A model generated the notes under the pieces. The model worked only from the letters and a program-made list of their open reading frames with translations. It was not told the DNA's origin and did no database searches. A stretch of 7,455 bases of DNA from Bacillota bacterium. GTDB taxonomy: Bacteria; Bacillota; Bacilli; Calditerricolales; Calditerricolaceae. The stretch's first letter is position 1. Each line of letters begins with the position of its first letter. Shown in pieces: positions 1-4,125 of this stretch. The DNA lies in NCBI GenBank assembly GCA_017577925.1, contig PKQU01000100.1:1-7455 (forward strand). The letters are read 5' to 3'. A program made the translations under genes and the position numbers.

Positions 1-167
1 GCGCCCAGGTCGCGAATCTGGCGGATGAGGGCCTTGCCCTCTTCCGTCGAGAGCTCGCGCGGATCGCGACGGTATTGCGCCTCGGCCCGGCAGTGCAGGC
101 ACTTGAGGGCACAGGCGCGGGTCACTTCCCAAATGGCCACAAAGGGCGAACGGGCAAAGTCCAGCAA
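1..167 (-). CDS. Radical SAM protein, N-terminal part (AhbD / TIGR04053-like), cut by window edge
   Basis: Reading the minus strand from a TTG at 167 gives 55 residues that stay open to the window edge. Residues 12-30 read IWEVTRACALKCLHCRAEA, which holds the radical SAM cluster motif C-x3-C-x2-C (C19, C23, C26). These cysteines bind the [4Fe-4S] cluster that cleaves S-adenosylmethionine. The TTG start is supported by AAGGAGGG at 175-182, ending 7 nt before it. The opening DFARSPFVAIWEVTRAC and the later RDPRELSTEEG resemble, from memory, the radical SAM/SPASM family TIGR04053 and also AhbD, which makes heme from Fe-coproporphyrin III. The C-terminus that would separate them is outside the window. 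It is divergent from a nirJ-like gene and shares an FNR-type box with it, so a role in tetrapyrrole modification under low oxygen is plausible but inferred. The radical SAM call is firm; the subfamily is not. Confidence 0.85.
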   Translation of the reverse strand, partial: MLDFARSPFVAIWEVTRACALKCLHCRAEAQYRRDPRELSTEEGKALIRQIRDLG

Positions 168-174
168 AGGGGGT

Positions 175-182
175 CCCTCCTT
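175..182 (-). promoter_or_regulatory. Shine-Dalgarno site that fixes a TTG start
   Basis: The minus strand reads AAGGAGGG here, a near-perfect anti-SD match, 7 nt before the TTG at 167. No ATG or GTG in the same frame fits as well, so this site is the main reason for choosing the rare TTG start of the left-edge radical SAM gene. Confidence 0.75.
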
Positions 183-191
183 CCCGTCTCC

Positions 192-197
192 ACCGTA
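192..197 (-). promoter_or_regulatory. Possible -10 box for the leftward radical SAM gene
   Basis: The minus strand reads TACGGT, matching TATAAT at the three most conserved positions (T1, A2, T6). It would place a start near 185, exactly 41.5 bp from the centre of the FNR-type palindrome at 219-234. That is the spacing expected of a class II FNR/CRP promoter. The match is weak, and the 5' leader would be only about 18 nt, so this is a suggestion. Confidence 0.35.
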
Positions 198-218
198 ACA
201 AAGTTTCCCCGGTCAGAG

Positions 219-234
219 TATGACATTCGTCACA
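219..234. promoter_or_regulatory. FNR/CRP-type operator shared by two divergent radical SAM genes
   Basis: The sequence is TATGA-CATTCG-TCACA, one mismatch from the symmetric TGTGA-N6-TCACA that Bacillus Fnr and E. coli CRP recognise. Its centre (226.5) lies 41.5 bp upstream of the start predicted from the -10 box TACAAT at 256-261, the textbook class II activation distance. Both Crp/Fnr proteins in this window carry R-E-S-V-N-R in the recognition helix, the R-E-x3-R pattern that reads TGTGA. Likely controlled by the Fnr at 3167-3877, the regulator at 1533-2219, or both. Confidence 0.75.
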
Positions 235-255
235 CTCCTGCAGCGGCCGTTGGGG

Positions 256-268
256 TACAATGACACCA
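256..268 (+). promoter_or_regulatory. nirJ promoter -10 box and predicted start
   Basis: TACAAT at 256-261 matches TATAAT at five of six positions and predicts a start near 268, giving a leader of about 44 nt before the ATG at 312. There is no convincing -35 hexamer, because the FNR-type box covers that place. This fits an activator-dependent class II promoter. Confidence 0.65.
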
Positions 269-311
269 ATGAATCGGATCCGCAAAGTGGGAACAAGGAG
301 TGTGACCTCCG

Positions 312-1493
312 ATGCTAAACGTTTCCCATCTCCTCGCCGACGTCGCCTCCTTCGGCGACCGGCTGCGCTACACGCCGCGTTCCGTCGGCCAGCGGCACGG
401 CACCCACGAAGGGGCCGGTCCGGTGGTGGTGTGGAACATCACGCGCACGTGCAACCTGCGTTGCCTCCACTGTTACGCAAACTCGGAAAACAAAAAATAC
501 GACGGCGAGCTGACGACCGAAGAAGCCCTTGCCGTCATTGACGACCTGGCCGCGCTGCGCGTGCCGGTGATCCTCTTTTCCGGCGGGGAACCGTTCGTTC
601 GCCCGGACATCCTCGATCTGGCTCGGTACGCCGTCGAAAAGGGCATCCACGTCACCTTTTCCACCAACGGCACGCTAATTGACGAGGAGCTGGCCAAGGC
701 GATCAAGGCCATCGGTGTCGGCTACGTCGGGATTAGCCTCGACGGGATCGGTGACGTGCACGACCGCTTCCGCCGCAAGAAGGGCGCCTTTGACGCCGCC
801 CTGCGCGGCATCCGAAGCTGCCTGAACCAAGGGGTGAAGGTGGGCCTGCGTTTCACAATTAACCGTCACAACGCAGACCAACTGGACGCCATCTTTGACC
901 TGATCGAAGAGGAAGGCATCCAGCGGGCCTGCTTCTACCATCTCGTCTATACCGGACGCGCCTCGGCGGAAGACGACATTTCTCCCGAGGAGACGCGCCA
1001 GATTCTCGACACCCTGTTCGCCCGTGTTGAGGACTTCGCCCGGCGTGGCCTTCAAAAGGAAATCCTCACCGTCGACAACCACGCCGACGGCGCCTATCTC
1101 TACTTGCGGGTCATGCAAAAAGACCCCGCCAAGGCGGATGCCATTTACGAGAAGCTGCGCTTTGCGGGGGGCAACCGGTCAGGGATTGCCATTGCCAACA
1201 TCGACCACCGCGGCTTCGTCCACCCCGATCAGTTCACGCCCTACGTCACCGTGGGCAATGTGCGGGAAACCCCCTTTTCGGTACTGTGGCGGGACAACCC
1301 CCACCCGATGCTCCAGAAACTGCGCAACCGCAAGCCGCTCCTCAAGGGGCGGTGCGCCGGCTGCCGGTTCCTCGACATCTGCAACGGCAATTTCCGCGCC
1401 CGGGCCATGGCCGTACACGGCGATTTCTGGGCGGAAGACCCGGCGTGCTTTCTGACCGACGAGGAAATTTATGAGGGACGGCGGGCAACCTGA
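312..1493 (+). CDS. nirJ: NirJ/AhbC-like radical SAM/SPASM protein (heme d1 or heme branch)
   Basis: A 393-residue radical SAM enzyme. C47-x3-C51-x2-C54 binds the SAM-cleaving [4Fe-4S] cluster; SGGEP at 90-94 is the usual SAM-binding motif; STNGT at 117-121 and GISLDG at 140-145 are core-barrel strands. The C-terminal SPASM-like region holds C348-x2-C351-x5-C357 and C379 for a second cluster. GPVVVWNITRTCNLRCLHCY near the start and the ending WAEDPACFL match NirJ as I remember it. NirJ removes the propionate side chains of 12,18-didecarboxysiroheme during heme d1 synthesis; the close relative AhbC removes acetates from the same substrate on the siroheme-to-heme route, and motifs alone do not separate the two. 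The ATG at 312 follows AAGGAG at 295-300 by 11 nt, slightly long. It probably forms an operon with the regulator 39 nt downstream. Cytoplasmic, oxygen-sensitive, and likely FNR-controlled through the box at 219-234. Confidence 0.87.
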   Translation: MLNVSHLLADVASFGDRLRYTPRSVGQRHGTHEGAGPVVVWNITRTCNLRCLHCYANSENKKYDGELTTEEALAVIDDLAALRVPVILFSGGEPFVRPDILDLARYAVEKGIHVTFSTNGTLIDEELAKAIKAIGVGYVGISLDGIGDVHDRFRRKKGAFDAALRGIRSCLNQGVKVGLRFTINRHNADQLDAIFDLIEEEGIQRACFYHLVYTGRASAEDDISPEETRQILDTLFARVEDFARRGLQKEILTVDNHADGAYLYLRVMQKDPAKADAIYEKLRFAGGNRSGIAIANIDHRGFVHPDQFTPYVTVGNVRETPFSVLWRDNPHPMLQKLRNRKPLLKGRCAGCRFLDICNGNFRARAMAVHGDFWAEDPACFLTDEEIYEGRRAT

Positions 1494-1505
1494 CCCTGCC
1501 GTCCC
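1475..1505 (+). other. Hairpin across the nirJ stop codon (attenuator or mRNA-stability element)
   Basis: GGGACGGC at 1475-1482 pairs perfectly with GCCGTCCC at 1498-1505. GGG at 1483-1485 then pairs with CCC at 1494-1496 with T1497 bulged. The 8-nt loop 1486-1493 contains the TGA stop (1491-1493). No T-run follows, so it is not a standard intrinsic terminator. It lies between nirJ and the downstream regulator and could tune their relative expression or protect the upstream message. Confidence 0.55.
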
Positions 1506-1520
1506 CCATACGTGTCAACC

Positions 1521-1529
1521 GAGGTGATG
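1521..1529 (+). promoter_or_regulatory. Shine-Dalgarno site that decides the regulator start
   Basis: GAGGTGATG matches the extended anti-SD. Its GAGG part ends 8 nt before a GTG at 1533. An in-frame GTG at 1512 has no ribosome binding site upstream, and the ATG at 1526-1528 lies inside this SD. The GTG at 1533 is therefore the better start. Confidence 0.7.
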
Positions 1530-1532
1530 GGC

Positions 1533-2219
1533 GTGTCCCAATTGATCCCACACCTGCGCAACGTTTCCCTGTTTCGCGACCTCACCGAAGAGGAGCTGGA
1601 ACGGATCGCGGCCATCGCCATCCCCCGCTCCTTCCCCAAAAAAGCGGTGATCTTCAATGAGGGCGGTACGCGCGAGGCCGTCTACGTGATCATCGACGGC
1701 CTGGTCAAGACGTTTAAGGTGGACGAAAACGGCCACGAACAGATTATTTCCCTCTTGACGACGGGCGATATGTTCCCTCACACCGGGTTTTTCGACCAGA
1801 GCCCCTACCCGGCAACGGCCGAAACCGTTGTGCCGACCCGCGTTTTCGCCATCCCGGTCCGCTCCTTTGAACAGCTTCTGCTGTCGACACCGACCATCGC
1901 CGTGAAGGTGCTGCGCGTGCTCGGGGCCAAAATCCGCGAACTGCAGGAAAAGCTGCAGGAACTCTCCACCCAGGACGTGCGGCATCGCCTCACGGCCATC
2001 CTCCTGCGGCTGGCCGCCACGCACGGAAGTACGCAAAACGGGGCAGTGGTGCTGCGCCTCCCCGTTACCCACCAGGACCTGGCCAACATGGCGGGCACGA
2101 CGCGTGAAAGCGTCAATCGCCTGCTCAACGACCTGCGCCGCCAGCGGATTCTCGACATGACGCGCCAGCACATCATCCTCTACGACGTGGAGGCCCTCAA
2201 AGCGTGGGCCAATTCGTGA
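1533..2219 (+). CDS. Crp/Fnr family transcriptional regulator without cysteines
   Basis: From GTG 1533 the protein has 228 residues, normal for the family. Residues about 8-115 form the cyclic-nucleotide-binding-like sensor barrel, with TTGDMFPHTGFF at about 76-87; about 120-148 is the long dimer helix; the rest is a winged helix-turn-helix with recognition helix R-E-S-V-N-R at 191-196. There is no cysteine anywhere, so it cannot bind an Fnr-type iron-sulphur cluster through cysteines. The barrel also lacks an obvious cAMP-binding R-S/T phosphate cassette. Cys-free DNR-type regulators sense NO through heme, and the position behind nirJ would suit an NO or heme sensor, but this is inference. 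It follows nirJ by 39 nt and is probably cotranscribed. Its last 23 bp overlap the 3' end of the convergent ywiC-like gene. A longer form starting at GTG 1512 (235 residues) is possible but lacks an SD. Confidence 0.88.
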   Translation: MSQLIPHLRNVSLFRDLTEEELERIAAIAIPRSFPKKAVIFNEGGTREAVYVIIDGLVKTFKVDENGHEQIISLLTTGDMFPHTGFFDQSPYPATAETVVPTRVFAIPVRSFEQLLLSTPTIAVKVLRVLGAKIRELQEKLQELSTQDVRHRLTAILLRLAATHGSTQNGAVVLRLPVTHQDLANMAGTTRESVNRLLNDLRRQRILDMTRQHIILYDVEALKAWANS

Positions 2220-2940
2220 CGGAAAGTACCACCACCGAGAGCACGAGGAAAACCACCGAACCCGCAATCTCAATAAGTCCCACGTGAATCGGGCGCATCA
2301 CCTTCCCGCCCCACACGAAGGCCCGCACGGCCGCAAAGGCATAGGGCAGCACGAGCAAGGGCTCCATGAGAGCCAGGCCCCCCACGAGCAGCACATGGTA
2401 CCCTTTTGAAGCACGGAGCCACTGCGCGTTTTTTCGCTCCCGGAACACGGTCTTGACGAAAAAGACGCTGCCCACGAAATAGAGCACACACATCCCCGCG
2501 ACCCACAGGGCCATCCGGTCCCATGTTCCCGCGCCGACGACATAAGCTGCCGCAGCGCCGACGCAAAAGGCCAAGATGGCACAGACGTCGTTGACGAAGG
2601 ACCGCTCGTTGCGTCGGTACGCAAACCAGCTGTTGACGGCAAACAATCCCCCAAGCACGGGCCCGGCCCACAACAGCGACGGGTGGGAAACCAGCGGCGG
2701 AATGGCGAATATCAACCCCGCTGCCCAGTAGCCCACCGACCAGCGGAACAGTCGCTGCCGATCGCCCCCGCCTCGCCGCGCAAGCATCAGGCGGAAGGGA
2801 TAGGCCCCCAGGTAGAAACACAACCAAGCGAGAAACAGCGGAAGGTGCAGCCACGTGGGTCCTCCCACCACCATGCCGAGGAGAAAGGGGACGGAGACCA
2901 TCGCCCATCCGCCGTGCTCGTGCGGAACGAGTAGCTTCAT
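2197..2940 (-). CDS. ywiC: YwiC-like integral membrane protein
   Basis: A 247-residue very hydrophobic protein. It opens with MKLLVPHEHGGWAM; the PHEHGGW motif at 6-12 is the signature of the YwiC-like family. About seven or eight membrane segments are visible, roughly at 12-28, 32-48, 70-85, 90-106, 118-137, 143-161, 184-207 and 222-241. Charged loops RRGGGDRQR (55-63) and RRNERSFVND (109-118) lie between them. I know of no established biochemical function. In Bacillus subtilis ywiC belongs to the nar/fnr anaerobic cluster, and here it is divergent from fnr with a perfect FNR-type box between them, so a part in anaerobic respiration is likely. The ATG at 2940 is preferred because AGGAGGGG at 2946-2953 is better spaced for it than for the GTG at 2943. 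The C-terminal codons overlap the end of the convergent regulator gene. Confidence 0.87.
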   Translation of the reverse strand: MKLLVPHEHGGWAMVSVPFLLGMVVGGPTWLHLPLFLAWLCFYLGAYPFRLMLARRGGGDRQRLFRWSVGYWAAGLIFAIPPLVSHPSLLWAGPVLGGLFAVNSWFAYRRNERSFVNDVCAILAFCVGAAAAYVVGAGTWDRMALWVAGMCVLYFVGSVFFVKTVFRERKNAQWLRASKGYHVLLVGGLALMEPLLVLPYAFAAVRAFVWGGKVMRPIHVGLIEIAGSVVFLVLSVVVLSVTNWPTL

Positions 2941-3009
2941 CACAACCCCTCCTGCTTCTTCTACCCGGACGTTGGTCGTCCGCTGCGCATGTCCTCTTCT
3001 TCTGCTTCC

Positions 3010-3015
3010 ATGGTA
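3010..3015 (-). promoter_or_regulatory. Possible -10 box for ywiC
   Basis: The minus strand reads TACCAT, four of six matches to TATAAT. It predicts a start near 3003, about 42.5 bp from the centre of the FNR palindrome at 3038-3053, close to class II spacing. No good -35 is present. Confidence 0.35.
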
Positions 3016-3037
3016 TCCCGAAAATCCGCCACGAGAT

Positions 3038-3053
3038 TGTGACAGACGTCACA
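3038..3053. promoter_or_regulatory. Perfect FNR/CRP-type palindrome between ywiC and fnr
   Basis: TGTGA-CAGACG-TCACA: both 5-bp arms match the Bacillus Fnr consensus exactly. It lies in the divergent region between ywiC and fnr. Its centre (3045.5) is about 52.5 bp upstream of the predicted fnr start and about 42 bp upstream of the possible ywiC start. Autoregulation of fnr and activation of ywiC are the natural readings. Confidence 0.85.
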
Positions 3054-3082
3054 GCTTCGCAAATCTTCACGTTCCGATTGCC

Positions 3083-3098
3083 TGCTATAGTGTCAGTA
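3083..3098 (+). promoter_or_regulatory. fnr promoter, extended -10
   Basis: TGCTATAGT at 3083-3091 is an extended -10 (TG-N-TATAGT, five of six matches). It predicts a start near 3098 and a leader of about 69 nt. No clear -35 is seen, consistent with help from the upstream FNR box. Confidence 0.65.
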
Positions 3099-3166
3099 GG
3101 AGGGAATTCATCCGACCTTCGCAATCCCCATCGGGTTTGTCGAAGCGCCGAACTGGAGGGACCACC

Positions 3167-3877
3167 ATGTCCACATCGGTCGTTGGAAAGCGCTTTGTCG
3201 ATTTCGTCCGCCCGGATCAGTTTGAACGGCTTCTCGCCATTATGACACCCAAAAAGGTGCGCAGCGGAACGTACCTGTTCCAGGACGAAGATTGGACCGA
3301 ATATCTTTACTACATTCACGAAGGCACCGTCAAGATCACCAAGAACACCGACAGCGGAGAAGAGATCACCTTCACCATCAAGCATGCCGGCGACCTTGTC
3401 GGCGATCCCTGCACGCTGTCCCACGCCCTCAACCTGACGAACGCCATCGCGATCACCGATGCCTCCCTCGGGGTCATCCGCAAGGGGGAACTGGAATTTT
3501 TGTTCTACCGTCATCCCGATTTGGCCATTGCCTTTTTGCAGTGGATGTCCATCACGAAACGCGTCCTGGAAACCAAGATGCGCGATCTCCTGGTGTACGG
3601 CAAGACCGGCGCCCTTGCGTCAACGCTCATCCGCCTGTGCAATTCCTGTGGCCGAGCAACGGAAGAGGGCATCCTCATCGCCTTGAAGCTGACCAACCAG
3701 GACCTGGCCAACTTTATCGGCGCCAGCCGGGAAAGCGTCAATCGCATGCTGAACAAGTTGAAAGCCGAAGGCACCCTCAGCACGCGCGCCGGCCACCTGG
3801 TGGTGCACGACCTTCAACGATTGCGGGCGATGTGCCATTGCGACGGGCAGTGCCCGGCGGAAGTCTGTGTGATCTAG
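3167..3877 (+). CDS. fnr: Fnr, Bacillus-type oxygen-sensing [4Fe-4S] regulator
   Basis: A 236-residue Crp/Fnr regulator. The sensor barrel spans about 15-115 and the dimer helix about 120-143. The winged helix carries TNQDLANF (176-183) and recognition residues R188-E-S-V-N-R193. It ends in a cysteine cluster at C223, C225, C229 and C234. Bacillus subtilis Fnr binds its cluster with C227, C230, C235 and D141. Here D140, in the matching MRDLL context, is conserved, and C229/C234 keep the C-x4-C spacing, so this is the C-terminal-cluster type, not the E. coli N-terminal type. With the cluster intact it should dimerise and activate TGTGA-N6-TCACA promoters of nitrate and nitrite respiration. The ATG at 3167 follows GGAGGG (3155-3160) by 6 nt. 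An upstream in-frame extension exists but has no promoter or SD and crosses the operator. Two terminators follow. Confidence 0.93.
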   Translation: MSTSVVGKRFVDFVRPDQFERLLAIMTPKKVRSGTYLFQDEDWTEYLYYIHEGTVKITKNTDSGEEITFTIKHAGDLVGDPCTLSHALNLTNAIAITDASLGVIRKGELEFLFYRHPDLAIAFLQWMSITKRVLETKMRDLLVYGKTGALASTLIRLCNSCGRATEEGILIALKLTNQDLANFIGASRESVNRMLNKLKAEGTLSTRAGHLVVHDLQRLRAMCHCDGQCPAEVCVI

Positions 3878-3931
3878 CGCGACGTTTTCACCCGAACGCA
3901 GCGGAAACGCGGCGGAAGTCGCTTCAGACCA

Positions 3932-3970
3932 AACTCCCTCGGTGCCAACGCAGCCGAGGGAGTTCTTTTT
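3932..3970 (+). terminator. Intrinsic terminator of fnr (first of two)
   Basis: AACTCCCTCGG at 3932-3942 pairs perfectly with CCGAGGGAGTT at 3954-3964, an 11-bp stem with an 11-nt loop. The stem runs into a T-tract ending TTCTTTTT at 3970. It lies 55 nt after the fnr stop. Confidence 0.92.
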
Positions 3971-4022
3971 CCGGCTGGAATGCGAAAAGGATGCCGCGAA
4001 AAGGCTCCCGTACGTTGTCTAC

Positions 4023-4058
4023 ATACAGAAGCGGCAGAAGCCGCTTCTGTATTTTTTT
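4023..4058 (+). terminator. Second intrinsic terminator, just upstream of norZ
   Basis: ATACAGAAGCGGC at 4023-4035 pairs perfectly with GCCGCTTCTGTAT at 4040-4052 (13 bp) around an AGAA tetraloop, followed by seven Ts (4052-4058). It backs up the terminator at 3932-3970 and insulates norZ from fnr read-through. The reverse strand has no T-run, so it works rightward only. The 52 nt between the two terminators hold nothing I recognise. Confidence 0.9.
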
Positions 4059-4105
4059 GGGTGCATATCACACCTCTTTAGCTGGGAATTATAGTTAATG
4101 ATGAC
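4057..4105 (+). promoter_or_regulatory. norZ promoter region with a weak FNR-like half-site
   Basis: This AT-rich stretch has overlapping -10 candidates TATAGT (4090-4095) and GTTAAT (4094-4099), but no good -35. TTGGG-N6-TCACA at 4057-4072 matches an FNR box in the right arm only. Its centre is 41.5 bp from the start implied by GTTAAT. ATTA-N4-TAAT (4088-4099) is a small palindrome over the -10 where a repressor might bind. All of this is tentative, but a promoter must lie here because strong terminators sit just upstream. Confidence 0.4.
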
Positions 4106-4125
4106 CATTTTTTGAGGGGAGCTCT

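Noticed and set aside
301..306. TGTGAC next to the nirJ SD as a second FNR site
   Set aside because: Only a half-site: no TCACA arm follows at the required distance, and it lies inside the ribosome binding region.
1512..1532. Earlier GTG start (1512) for the Cys-free Crp/Fnr regulator
   Set aside because: No SD precedes it, whereas GAGGTGATG fits the GTG at 1533 very well.
2855..3166. N-terminal extension of Fnr (about 100 extra residues in frame)
   Set aside because: It would cross the ywiC start, the FNR operator and the fnr promoter, is not Fnr-like, and the ATG at 3167 has an ideal SD.
2270..3514. Long minus-strand open frame of 414 codons across ywiC and the fnr 5' half
   Set aside because: A frame shadow of GC-rich coding sequence. 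It runs antisense through fnr, crosses the divergent promoters, and its product is arginine-rich with no family features.
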